Source: Endozoicomonas elysicola
GTDB lineage: Bacteria > Pseudomonadota > Gammaproteobacteria > Pseudomonadales > Endozoicomonadaceae
Length of the DNA stretch: 64,000 nucleotides
Direction of reading: 5' to 3'
Assembly: GCF_000710775.1 (NCBI RefSeq)
Contig: NZ_JOJP01000001.1
Location: forward strand, 3,998,001-4,062,000
Position numbers and translations under genes: made by a program
The notes under the pieces: model-generated
Told to the model about the DNA's origin: nothing
What the model saw: only the letters and a program-made list of their open reading frames with translations
Databases searched by the model: none
In this document: positions 56,045 through 64,000 of the stretch, in pieces
How positions within the stretch are numbered: position 1 is the first letter of the stretch
Layout of the letters: each line of letters begins with the position of its first letter

Positions 56045-56437
56045 GCTCACATTAAGTCACAGGAAAAAATTTAAGTCAACTGACTTAAATTAAAAAAAAC
56101 CGCACTGCATATTGCTAATCTCTGGATACCGAAAGCCATTGGTATTACTATCCGCCCGAGAAATAGGGCTCAAATGAAAACACCATATTGTTTACCCCAA
56201 TACCCGGGAATGCCTGATAATTTTTCCTGATATTTGACAGGGGTCTTCACTATGTCCGTCAGCGAAGAGTTCATCCACATACTGGATTCTGAACCATAAT
56301 TACCTGAACCAGAGCGTTACTGAGAGCACTCTTAATCCCAGTCTGGGATTTCCTATTTTGTTTTCCTGTCAGGCCGATAAAACCTGAAATAAATCGCTCA
56401 CTCTCTATCTGTTAACACCGTTATCGGGCTATACACT
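56045..56437. other. intergenic region between TetR and MFS genes
   Basis: About 390 bases holding the TetR operator at the left and a palindrome AATCCCAG-t-CTGGGATT at 56334-56350. A 15-codon frame starting at 56252 (AGGGG before it) could be a leader peptide, but nothing supports it further. Confidence 0.45.
56068..56091. promoter_or_regulatory. TetR operator (palindrome aatttaagtca-ac-tgacttaaatt)
   Basis: Perfect 11-bp arms with a two-base spacer, 24 bases upstream of the regulator start. A shorter half (attaagtcac) is at 56051-56060. Symmetry and position fit autorepression. Confidence 0.7.
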
Positions 56438-57682
56438 ATGACTCGTTTTGTTGCGCCACTGTCAGGTATGTTTATTTTCGCACTGGCTAGCGGATACCTG
56501 ATGACACTGATTCCCTTACGAATCAATGCAACAGATGGCAATGACTTTATGGCCGGCTTAATGGGAACGGTTTATTACCTGGGATTACTGGCAGGTTCAT
56601 TCCGCTCAGAGAACATTGTCAGCCGGGTAGGTCATATTCGTTCTTTTTCCTGCTTTATGGCCTTACTTTGTGCCAGTGTGTTAAGCCTTGCTCTCTCAGA
56701 AAACACCTATGTATGGCTCCTGCTGCGCTTTATAAACGGCATGGCGGTCGCTGGAATTTTCGTGGTTGTTGAATCCTGGCTGCTCTGTGAAAGTGATAGC
56801 TCAAACCGGGGAAGAGTTCTCTCTTTCTATATGGTGTCACTGTATGGCGCCAATGCCATCGGCCAGCTTTTTGTCGGCTTTCTGGACAGTAGCACCCTGA
56901 CCCCCTTCATCCTGATTGGGATTCTGCTGTCAGTGTCCATTTTCCCTCCCGCAATGACCCGAATCCCTACACCGGAAATTCAGGAGGCGTCGTCCCTGGG
57001 GTTCAGAAAGCTCTATGAACTGACACCTTCTGGAGTTCTGGGGTGTTTTGCTGGAGGCTTGGTATTGGGCGGCCTGTACTCAATGCTGCCCATTTACCTG
57101 GCCGATCAAAGTGGCAGTGATGACCACACCGTAGCCCTGTTTCTGGCGGTCACCATGATTGGTGGAATGGCATTACAATTTCCGGTAGGTTACCTGTCAG
57201 ACATTATTGATCGCCGGAAAATGCTTATTGCTGTAGCACTGGCAGGCTGCGTCGTCTGCTTTGGACTGATATTAACCCCCGAAAACAGCTGGCTGAACTT
57301 TCCTCTCTTATTCCTCTTTGGAGGAGCCACTTTTACGCTCTACCCACTGGCCATCAGTCATGGCTGTGACCACATGCACCCGGATGATATCGTTGCTGGC
57401 ACCCAGGGACTTTTGCTGGCATACAGCTTTGGTGCCTGTATCGGCCCGGTAATGGCATCGCTGTTTATGGGACATATACCGGAAGGGTTAATGCTCTACT
57501 TTATCGCCATCATGAGTATTACCGGCATCTTCTTCCTGATTCGAATGGCTTATCGTCCTGCAATCTACTCAAGCGATGAACAACCCTTTGTACCAGTGCC
57601 TCGGACCACACCTATCGTCGCGCAAATCGACCCTCGTTCTGAGGCTGAAGAACTACTCGACGCTGAAGAGCCAATCAAATAA
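56438..57682 (+). CDS. MFS transporter (YcaD-like)
   Basis: 414 residues with twelve membrane segments. MTRFVAPLSGMFIFALASGYLMTLIPLRI and GTVYYLGLLAGSFRSENIVSRVGHIRSF (loop 2-3 with the charged MFS motif) and FINGMAVAGIFVVVESWLLCE match the YcaD group. A C-terminal cytoplasmic tail follows. The substrate is unknown. It is monocistronic; the second repeat element lies 66 bases past its stop. Confidence 0.9.
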   Translation: MTRFVAPLSGMFIFALASGYLMTLIPLRINATDGNDFMAGLMGTVYYLGLLAGSFRSENIVSRVGHIRSFSCFMALLCASVLSLALSENTYVWLLLRFINGMAVAGIFVVVESWLLCESDSSNRGRVLSFYMVSLYGANAIGQLFVGFLDSSTLTPFILIGILLSVSIFPPAMTRIPTPEIQEASSLGFRKLYELTPSGVLGCFAGGLVLGGLYSMLPIYLADQSGSDDHTVALFLAVTMIGGMALQFPVGYLSDIIDRRKMLIAVALAGCVVCFGLILTPENSWLNFPLLFLFGGATFTLYPLAISHGCDHMHPDDIVAGTQGLLLAYSFGACIGPVMASLFMGHIPEGLMLYFIAIMSITGIFFLIRMAYRPAIYSSDEQPFVPVPRTTPIVAQIDPRSEAEELLDAEEPIK

Positions 57683-57747
57683 ATACTAACAACTCCAACC
57701 TTCCGGGCAGACAAATAATTTAAACCAATGCCCGGAGTTTCCTTCTG

Positions 57748-57907
57748 ATACCAATTAAGTTTTCTAAACCCTTTATGAGCATGGTGAGCTGGGCTAAAAG
57801 GCAAGGCGAAGTGGCGAGTCATAGCCATAGCTATGGCGAGGAGTTTCAGCCAAGAAGCTCTGCTAAGATCACCAGCACAACAGGGATTTAGAAAATGCAA
57901 TTGGTAT
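57748..57907. mobile_element. MITE-like element, copy 2
   Basis: The left end ataccaattaagttttctaa (57748) and the right end ttagaaaatgcaattggtat (57907) are inverted repeats of 24 bases with four mismatches. A central palindromic core (gagtcatagccatagctatg) matches copy 1 at 51773-51940. 160 bp, non-coding. The terminal triplet ata/tat could include a target TA. Confidence 0.7.
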
Positions 57908-57918
57908 AATAAATGTGC

Positions 57919-58067
57919 CTATTCAGGGCGCACAGTCAGAGTAATCATATCCTGATACACTCCAGCGGGTAAGCCATTAACCAGCATCTCAGTTAAAGGA
58001 TATTCTTCAGAGCCAACCTTTTTAATACAGCCTCTATAAACGAAAAAACCCTTACGACAGATATCGT
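57919..58067 (-). pseudogene. remnant coding frame with a pilin-like C-terminal end
   Basis: An open minus-strand frame of about 49 codons with no start codon, ending in GLPAGVYQDMITLTVRPE before a stop at 57919. This pattern (PAG.Y.D.ITLTV) resembles the last strand of spore-coat-U/Csu-type pilus subunits. The rest of a gene is missing and the frame runs through the hairpin at 58045-58076. It may be a decayed gene or a chance frame. Confidence 0.25.
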
Positions 58068-58076
58068 AAGGGTTTT
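58045..58076. terminator. bidirectional-looking terminator downstream of the glycosyltransferase gene
   Basis: AAAACCCTTACGA-cagata-TCGTAAGGGTTTT with perfect 13-bp arms. T-rich flanks on both strands. The glycosyltransferase gene ends at 58232 on the minus strand, 155 bases away. Confidence 0.7.
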
Positions 58077-58231
58077 AATGTATACAGGAGGGAGTGCTTT
58101 GGCTGAAACCTTAATTACTTCCGACTCTCCACTGTGCTTTTATTATTTATGTCAATTGATCTGGATTCTCAGGAGATATCATATTCGCTATCACCCATAG
58201 AATGTTCCTCTTATATTTTGGGAGATTCATC

Positions 58232-60049
58232 CTACAAATCAGGTTCTTGTTTAACCGCTGCCCAAAGCAGCCTCTCACCCATTTTTATCGTATCTTCATC
58301 GTCAACAGCAAACGGTGTAATCGGGTACTGATCTATAGAAGTAGAGGATTCAATAGTTGGCTCATTGATAAACTCCATATATTGCTTACAGGTATTAGCC
58401 CAACTTTTCGTACTGCAGTAATCAATTTGGGCTTTTCGTATCTGATCAAAATCATTCAATGTCAATAGCAAAGCTTCAGCCAACTGCGCATTATTCTCAG
58501 GATCAAAGCTTTTAGCTCCCGCTTTAACAAGCTCATCCACTGCACCTGTTTTATTTGAAACCACGACAGGAATACCACAATTTGCTGTTTCAAAAGGTGC
58601 CAACCCATACGACTCATGTAGAGAATACAACCCTCCTACTGCATTACTATGGCGGCCTAAATACCTTTGCAAACCAGCATAATCTTTACCGGCAGGTAAG
58701 GAAAGCGCAGTCCATTTCCCTTTAATCCTGGGATCATTCGTTATGTTTGCCAGAAAAATCAACTGTTCCAATGCAGCGCCTGTGAATTTATCCAGACGAA
58801 TGCTCATAGTTCGTACTTTTTCTTCTCCATGCAGCTCAATTAAGCCTTGCATCTCCATTATATAATTTTTATTAACATCCCTGCTTGAGCCATTAATAAC
58901 GAATACCAGATTGACCCTGTCTTGAAGTTGCTGATTCCCAATATAAGCGTTCGCTAATCCATGAAAGTTCTTTCCTCTATCTAATCTGCCTAGAGCAAGA
59001 ACAACCGGCAGTCTAGCCCTGCAAGAGGAGATATCCTTACTCACCCTATCAATAAACACCTCTTCCGCAAACTGTTCATGTTCGAACATATCAGGATTAT
59101 TATTTAACCCAAATATCTCAGTATCAATACCTGGATGAATCACCCTGATGTTTGCCTGATTATCGAAAACAGTCCGGAGTTCTTCAAAAGGTAGTGTATA
59201 AGGAAAAGAGCTGAGCTGAGTGTCATATTCTTCCGGAGAGTTCAAAATTACTTTTATTGATGGGTTTGATATCATCAATCGTTCAGCAAGAATCCTGGAT
59301 GGAAAAAGGTATCTCTGATCAGACAATAACTGCTTTACCTCACGATTCACTATTTCAGTCTTATTGATGGCAGGGTTAGCTGCCTCTTCTTTATGAACAC
59401 TAGCTTTCAATAATGCGATAAATTTTTTATAGCCCATACTGTGAGGCACAAGCGCTATTTTTGGAAATCGGCTTACCCCTGCTGTTCTCCATTCATCCAA
59501 CATGCTGGAACATGCAAGATATGAGTCCCAATAATTCATAAAAATCATCGCTGGAGTGTGTCGATCATATTTATCTGTAACCAGCCTCTCTCCCCACTCC
59601 GATACTCTTGAATAGTAAGCATTTTTATTATTTTCAACACCTTCTTTATCTATATAACTTCCATCGTAGGATATGGATGCCCTTTCAACGATATCCTCTA
59701 CCCCCTCATTAAACATTCCAAGAAAGCTGGCCCCGGTTCTCTGGGAAACAATAGTCAGTTTAGTGTCAGGACATACAGCTTTGATACCTTCCGCAAAGTT
59801 TCTTACAAATGCAATTTGTCCTCCCATACAACTTGTGCCCGGAAAATTCATAAATCGGATCGATTCCGCTCCGATCGCCCCCTGTGGGTTTAGAATCAGA
59901 AGACGTTTTCCATTAACCACTTCAATCTTTCGCTTCATTTCACCGTGAACTAATGAAACGTTTTTTCTCCATGCAGAAAAATCTTCTAGCGCAGATAAAG
60001 CTGGCCCATATAAGGACATGCAACCAGAAGCACTGCTTTCAAAAAGCAT
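58232..60049 (-). CDS. GT4-type glycosyltransferase
   Basis: 605 residues from ATG 60049 (GAGGTG at -13). Family-4 marks: VIHPGIDTEIF, VLALGRLDRGKNFHGLANAY, and ESYGLAPFETANCGIPVVVSNKTGAVDEL, which binds the nucleotide sugar; the N-terminal part holds SMGYKKF and GTSCMGGQIAFVRNFAEG. The order and NFPGTSCMGGQ start resemble sucrose-phosphate-synthase-like or sucrose-synthase-like GT4 proteins. It transfers a sugar to an unknown acceptor. No other polysaccharide genes lie nearby. AT-rich compared with core genes. Confidence 0.85.
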   Translation of the reverse strand: MLFESSASGCMSLYGPALSALEDFSAWRKNVSLVHGEMKRKIEVVNGKRLLILNPQGAIGAESIRFMNFPGTSCMGGQIAFVRNFAEGIKAVCPDTKLTIVSQRTGASFLGMFNEGVEDIVERASISYDGSYIDKEGVENNKNAYYSRVSEWGERLVTDKYDRHTPAMIFMNYWDSYLACSSMLDEWRTAGVSRFPKIALVPHSMGYKKFIALLKASVHKEEAANPAINKTEIVNREVKQLLSDQRYLFPSRILAERLMISNPSIKVILNSPEEYDTQLSSFPYTLPFEELRTVFDNQANIRVIHPGIDTEIFGLNNNPDMFEHEQFAEEVFIDRVSKDISSCRARLPVVLALGRLDRGKNFHGLANAYIGNQQLQDRVNLVFVINGSSRDVNKNYIMEMQGLIELHGEEKVRTMSIRLDKFTGAALEQLIFLANITNDPRIKGKWTALSLPAGKDYAGLQRYLGRHSNAVGGLYSLHESYGLAPFETANCGIPVVVSNKTGAVDELVKAGAKSFDPENNAQLAEALLLTLNDFDQIRKAQIDYCSTKSWANTCKQYMEFINEPTIESSTSIDQYPITPFAVDDEDTIKMGERLLWAAVKQEPDL

Positions 60050-60474
60050 CTCATAACACCTCAATACTGGTCAGAAAAACAAAAATATTGATCCAAATGA
60101 ACACTGAAAAGAAATATAAGTCGATGATTGTTTGTAATCCGGTATTCGACCGACTAATTAATAAATAGTTCAGTCCTTCCACAGCAAGAGCTTAAGCCAA
60201 AAATAGCTCTGCATAGATATCCAGCTCGGACAACCGTCACACACTGCAGACAGTGATTTTTCGGTCTTCAATTACTTCTTATATGAAACCCCGACCGTAT
60301 CGTCCTTAACGATAATGACCGAATTATCCCAGAACAATGCCTGACAAGTAGCGTAACCATTGCTCGCAGGAATAGTGGTGACGTCCCTGCTCCCTCCGGT
60401 ATTAATGGCCTGAACTGCAGCTAGACATTAGTAGTAGCCATCGTCCCACCTCCCTTTCGCTTTTCTGGAAACCA
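60050..60474. other. intergenic region upstream of the glycosyltransferase gene
   Basis: About 425 bases containing the leader of the glycosyltransferase gene and the frameshifted minus-strand frame at 60272-60441. Nothing else could be assigned. Confidence 0.45.
60272..60441 (-). pseudogene. frameshifted small gene
   Basis: A strong ribosome site (GGGAGGTGGG) precedes ATG 60441, but the frame MATTNV stops after six codons. One base off, a frame continues AAVQAINTGGSRDVTTIPAS.. to a stop at 60272-60274, about 50 codons. A one-base loss in the TCTAGC region would explain this. No family recognised. It lies 34 bases downstream of the cold-shock terminator. Confidence 0.4.
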
Positions 60475-60507
60475 CAAAAAAGGGCAATGCCCGAAAGCAC
60501 TGCCCTT
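60475..60507 (-). terminator. terminator of the cold-shock gene
   Basis: Stem AAGGGCAatGC / GCacTGCCCTT around a short loop, with TTTTTTGTGG following on the minus strand. It is 53 bases past the cold-shock stop. Confidence 0.8.
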
Positions 60508-60559
60508 CTTCTCCTCACTTTATGCGAGGTTAGAGACTACAATATTGCAGCCCCGACCA

Positions 60560-60769
60560 TTACAGTGGTCGAATATCTTCAGCCTGTGGGCCTTTCTGCC
60601 CCTGAGTCACTGTGAATTCAACACGCTGACCTTCTGTCAGTGTTTTGAAGCCATCACCTATGATTTGACGGAAGTGAGCAAACACGTCTGGTCCGCCATT
60701 TTCCTGGGCGATGAAACCAAAACCTTTCTCATCATTGAACCACTTAACAGTACCGGTAGTAGTAGACAT
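60560..60769 (-). CDS. CspA-family cold-shock protein
   Basis: 69 residues from ATG 60769 (another ATG two codons earlier). [29 protein letters not shown] contains RNP-1 (KGFGFI) and RNP-2 (VFAHF). It is a single OB-fold domain that binds single-stranded RNA or DNA as an RNA chaperone. A terminator follows at 60475-60507. Confidence 0.95.
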   Translation of the reverse strand: MSTTTGTVKWFNDEKGFGFIAQENGGPDVFAHFRQIIGDGFKTLTEGQRVEFTVTQGQKGPQAEDIRPL

Positions 60770-60775
60770 AGTCAT

Positions 60776-61310
60776 ATCCAGAAATTTAATAATAAATGTG
60801 CCTTTTGATAAGGCGGTGGAGCTAGAAGCTTATTATCACTTATGAAGACTATGACGAGTTACTACACCCGGAACATCAAATCTTTGCATAAAAAATAAAT
60901 CACACTTTTAACGTTCCGCCATTATACAGGGTAGTATCCTAATCGCTATGGGCACTTGTATTCAATCAATAACACAAGGTACTCAGTCACAGGTGTACAG
61001 ATGCTTAATAATGCCTTTCCAGCTGAATACTTTGGAGGGCTCGACTTCGTTCAGAAGAGACAAAAGGTAAGAAAAGCGTACAGAATTGATGCTAAATGAT
61101 GAAGGCTAAAAACTACGGGTAATGCAAACAGTCTACTATAGACAAAACCAGGCACAACAAAGACCCAACAACATATGTCGCTGGGGTTTCAATGTATGTT
61201 GGTGAGGCAGGAACCGGCTGCTGAATATTTTGATTTCATGTGTAGACGTTCAGATCAGGTCTGAACGTCTACACATGCTCAAATGAAAAGCTGAGCCGAC
61301 AATGCCTACA
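60776..61310. other. intergenic region between the cold-shock and repeat-protein genes
   Basis: About 535 bases. Likely includes a long leader of the cold-shock mRNA. It holds a perfect 18-bp palindrome at 61237-61277. No gene was recognised. Confidence 0.5.
61237..61277. repeat. perfect 18-bp inverted repeat (catgtgtagacgttcaga)
   Basis: catgtgtagacgttcaga (61237-61254) and its exact inverse (61260-61277) around tcagg. It sits 34 bases beyond the stop of the repeat-protein gene. There is no T-run, so this may be an mRNA-end structure or a binding site rather than a standard terminator. Confidence 0.6.
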
Positions 61311-64000
61311 TTATTTTAGGGTAACTTCTGATTTCTTCGTTTTTACACGAGGCCTTGAAATCGCCCAAGCCGAAAAACCAACCAGTGCGGCCTGCAAATC
61401 GATGCCAGAGCGTTGCTGTGCCATAGGTTCAGGCATTTCAACCGCTCCCTCTTCAGGCTCCCAACCGGCATCTATAACTGGTTCACAGGCACCTTCAACA
61501 TCACCATTCGCTTTACAGCCTGAATCTTCAGCAGGCTCATACTCAATCTGCACAGGTTCTTCTTCAGGTACCTGTTGCTCATTCACAGGAGCCTCTTCCA
61601 ACGGCACTTCCTGTTGCTCCGCTTCAAACTCAGTGGCCGCCACTTCACCAGAAGCAAGAGAGCTCTGTTGAGATACAGGTGTTAACCGTGAAAAGGCATC
61701 TTGAGCATCTTCAGTGAACAGTGCGGTTTCCAGCGCCCTGCTTCTTGCTACCTGACCAAGACCAGATTCCGCAAAAAGCTGCTGAGCAAAGTTACTGAAC
61801 AGATTGGTCTGCTGGCTTCTGATCAGGTCAAGACCATTCTGTGCCAGAGAAACAACAAATGTCGCCTGCTGCACATCGGTATTGGCATTAAAGGTAAAGC
61901 GGCCATATTCACCGACCATGACATCCTCACTGAGACTGCCATCAAAGAAGTCACCACCGAAATGCCCCTGCATACGATCCAGTCCAGAACCACCAATTAA
62001 TGTATCAGCACCACCGGTGAACAGATCTACCGCTTCAATCACAATGGTAGATGGACTACGAGTCACTTGCGTACCATCGCCACCGATCAGGTCGTCTCCT
62101 GCAGCACCATCTAGGTAGTCACCACCAAAACCACCTATCATAATGTCGCGGTTCAGACCACCAACAATACGATCATTACCGCCAATGGTTGTGCTGCCAG
62201 TGCGAACTGTGAGGTAGCGCCCTTCCGAGTCATTCACAATGCGGCCATCATCGCCAATCATAATGGTTTCGCCGGAAGTGTTGTTCATCTGGTCATCACC
62301 GACACCACCAATCGCCTGATCACTGCCATTACCAAGATTGATAATGTCGTTACCACCGGTGCTGTTACTGACATCAGTACTGAAGACCTCATTGCGAATG
62401 CCTTCAATAAAGTTAACCTGACCATTATCGCCGATAACCGTATCGTTACCGTCACCTGAAGCCAGTTCATCGTTACCAAAGCCACCAAGAACCAGATCAT
62501 TACCTGAACCGGACTCGATCAAGTCATCACCACCAAAAGCGAGCGCTATAGACTCAGCCCGGGTAATAATACCGGTGTCATCATAGGCAAGGATGGCGTT
62601 ATCACCAGCGATATGATCATTACCACTGCCAGTGGTAATTTCATCACCACCCTGCCCACCAAGAATACGGTTGCTGCCATTACCTGCGTTGATGACATCA
62701 TCACCTCCCAGTGATGTTTCGATTGTCACCATTTCCCGAAGCATGCCGCTGTCGTTAAAGGTGAACAAAGCATTATCACCAGAAACATAGTCATTTCCTG
62801 TCTCTGCGTTGATCACATCATCACCAAGACCGGCAATAATCAGATTATTTCCATCTCCGGCATTAATCGTATCGTTGCCACCAGTGGTTGTATCAATACT
62901 AATAAGTTCAATCAGAATACCAGCGCCGTTGTAGCTCAGGGTTCCATTATCCCCCATCACCAAATCATCATTGGCACCTGTAGCCACTTCATCGTTTCCA
63001 GCACCCGCAAGAATCCGGTTTTCACCACTACCAGCGTTGATAGTGTCATTGCCACCGGTCGTAGTGTCGATACTGGTCAATTCAATCACGACACCTGCAT
63101 CGGTATAGGTTAATGATCCATTGTCGCCAACAATCACATCACCACCAGTTCCAGTGGTTACCTCATCATTACCAGCCCCGGCCAGAATATGGTTAGTGCC
63201 ATTACCGGCATCAATCGTGTCATTGCCACCGGTTTCAGTGTCGATACTCGTCAATTCAACCAACACGCCTGCATCGGTATAGGTCAATGATCCATTGTCA
63301 CCAACAACCACATCACCACCAGTTCCAGTGGTTACCTCATCATCACCAGCCCCGGCCAGAATAAGGTTAGTGCCATGACCGGCATCGATCGTGTCATTGC
63401 CACCGGTTTCAGTGTCGATACTCGTCAATTCAACCAACACACCTGCATCGGTATAGGTTAATGATCCATTGTCACCAACAACCACATCATTGTCAGTTCC
63501 TGTGGTTACCTCATCATTACCAGCCCCGGCCAGAATAAGGTTAGTGCCATTACCTGCATCAATCGTGTCATTGTCACCGGTTTCAGTGTCGATACTCGTC
63601 AATTCAACCAACACGCCTGCATCGCTATAGGTTAATGATCCATTGTCACCAGTAACCACATCATTGCCAGTTCCAGTAGTGACCTCATCATCACCAGCTC
63701 CGGCCAGAACAAGATTGCTACCATCACTCACATTGATAGTGTCATTGCCACCGGTTTCAGTGTCGATACTCGTCAATTCAACCAACACACCTGCGTTGGT
63801 ATAGGTCAGTAAACCATTGTCACCAGTAACCACATCATTGCCAGTTCCAGTAGTGACCTCATCATCACCAGCTCCGGCCAGAATAAGGTTAATACCATTA
63901 CCGGCATCGATCGTGTCATTGCCACCGGTTTCAGTGTCGAGACTCGTCAATTCAACCAACACGCCTGTATCGGTATAGGTCAGTGAACCATTGTCACCAG
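61311..64000 (-). CDS. large RTX-like tandem-repeat protein (C-terminal part; 5' end outside window)
   Basis: The frame is open to base 64000, so only the last about 896 residues are seen. About twelve repeats of 58 residues (174 bp) occur, each with GGNDTIDAGNG, LILAGAGDDEVTTGTGNDVV and GDNGSLTYTDAGVLVELTS; near 62.0-62.8 kb they are more diverged. Gly/Asn/Asp-rich motifs resemble calcium-binding RTX nonapeptides, so it is probably a secreted or surface adhesin-like protein. After about residue 720 the repeats end in an acidic Glu/Pro-rich linker, and the C-terminus has a short hydrophobic stretch (AALVGFSAWAIS) then basic residues (RPRVKTKK). No known domain was recognised there. Confidence 0.85.
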   Translation of the reverse strand, partial: GDNGSLTYTDTGVLVELTSLDTETGGNDTIDAGNGINLILAGAGDDEVTTGTGNDVVTGDNGLLTYTNAGVLVELTSIDTETGGNDTINVSDGSNLVLAGAGDDEVTTGTGNDVVTGDNGSLTYSDAGVLVELTSIDTETGDNDTIDAGNGTNLILAGAGNDEVTTGTDNDVVVGDNGSLTYTDAGVLVELTSIDTETGGNDTIDAGHGTNLILAGAGDDEVTTGTGGDVVVGDNGSLTYTDAGVLVELTSIDTETGGNDTIDAGNGTNHILAGAGNDEVTTGTGGDVIVGDNGSLTYTDAGVVIELTSIDTTTGGNDTINAGSGENRILAGAGNDEVATGANDDLVMGDNGTLSYNGAGILIELISIDTTTGGNDTINAGDGNNLIIAGLGDDVINAETGNDYVSGDNALFTFNDSGMLREMVTIETSLGGDDVINAGNGSNRILGGQGGDEITTGSGNDHIAGDNAILAYDDTGIITRAESIALAFGGDDLIESGSGNDLVLGGFGNDELASGDGNDTVIGDNGQVNFIEGIRNEVFSTDVSNSTGGNDIINLGNGSDQAIGGVGDDQMNNTSGETIMIGDDGRIVNDSEGRYLTVRTGSTTIGGNDRIVGGLNRDIMIGGFGGDYLDGAAGDDLIGGDGTQVTRSPSTIVIEAVDLFTGGADTLIGGSGLDRMQGHFGGDFFDGSLSEDVMVGEYGRFTFNANTDVQQATFVVSLAQNGLDLIRSQQTNLFSNFAQQLFAESGLGQVARSRALETALFTEDAQDAFSRLTPVSQQSSLASGEVAATEFEAEQQEVPLEEAPVNEQQVPEEEPVQIEYEPAEDSGCKANGDVEGACEPVIDAGWEPEEGAVEMPEPMAQQRSGIDLQAALVGFSAWAISRPRVKTKKSEVTLK
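61990..64000 (-). repeat. 174-bp tandem coding repeats
   Basis: The element ccattgtcacca recurs at 63466, 63640, 63814 and 63988, exactly 174 bases apart, and less regularly further left. It encodes the 58-residue units of the repeat protein. It is a protein-coding tandem array, not a CRISPR array. Confidence 0.9.

Larger units (their letters stand above)
57683..58231. other. intergenic region with repeat element, remnant frame and terminator
   Basis: About 550 bases: the 57748-57907 element, a minus-strand frame fragment (57919-58067) and a hairpin at 58045-58076. No complete gene was found. Confidence 0.55.

Noticed and set aside
56252..56299. 15-codon leader peptide upstream of the MFS gene
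   Set aside because: Possible ribosome site is far away and nothing links it to control; a chance frame is more likely.
57565..57900. 111-residue minus frame at the MFS gene end
   Set aside because: Antisense to the MFS gene and then through repeat copy 2; no protein features.
61990..64000. CRISPR array suggested by regular repeats
   Set aside because: Repeats are 174 bp, in frame, and code for a repeated protein segment; no spacers.
1..64000. tRNA or rRNA genes
   Set aside because: No cloverleaf-like or rRNA-like sequence was recognised by eye in the gaps; a covariance-model scan would be decisive.

Overview
The window looks like chromosomal DNA of a marine gammaproteobacterium of the Oceanospirillales, most likely an Endozoicomonas-type animal symbiont. 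This is an inference. It rests on the housekeeping genes (pepN, DUF2797, yeaC, nadK, aceK, queH, polB, ahpCF), which are typical of gammaproteobacteria, and on several eukaryote-like or effector-like proteins scattered between them. No 16S rRNA or tRNA gene was seen.

Layout. 1-9 kb: the 3' end of a UvrD/Rep-type helicase, a small exported protein, two tandem paralogous lipoproteins, ygiQ, an acyl-CoA ligase and polB. 9-16 kb: an exported Rossmann-fold dehydrogenase-like protein; a protein carrying a canonical eukaryotic-type homeodomain (10469-11584); the ahpC-ahpF peroxide defence pair; a TSUP exporter; and a second Ser/Gln-rich orphan (15072-16169) that shares a short motif with the homeodomain protein. 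16-36 kb: an uptake and catabolism island for some hydrophobic compound. It holds a FadL-type channel, DUF1329, DUF1302, a propeller-like exported protein, LuxR and TetR regulators, Rieske dioxygenase alpha and beta subunits, an outer-membrane barrel, an alkylsulfatase-like metallo-beta-lactamase protein, a DsbA-like protein, an MMPL/RND transporter and a YCF48-like propeller. An AT-rich ankyrin-repeat protein with a nucleotidyltransferase-like C-terminus lies inside this island.

36-50 kb is mostly core genome: pepN, DUF2797, yeaC, rhomboid, nadK, DUF1853, phnA, aceK, a PLP-dependent deaminase and a nuclease-like protein. Two orphans (44164-46172) sit among them. 50-60 kb: an exported 1-Cys peroxiredoxin, queH, a two-gene sodium:solute symporter, a TetR/sterol-desaturase pair, an MFS transporter and a GT4 glycosyltransferase. 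60-64 kb: a cold-shock protein and the C-terminal part of a large repeat protein that runs off the window.

How the parts fit. The island reads as outer-membrane entry (FadL, DUF1302), periplasmic and inner-membrane handling (DUF1329, MMPL, YCF48), ring hydroxylation (Rieske) and control by LuxR and TetR. A pair of operator-like repeats lies between the TetR and Rieske genes. Two small mobile-element-like repeats with terminal inverted repeats are present: one in two copies (51773-51940 and 57748-57907) and one at the end of the rhomboid gene (41000-41169). The most unusual object is the bacterial homeodomain, which keeps the canonical spacing and DNA-contact residues.
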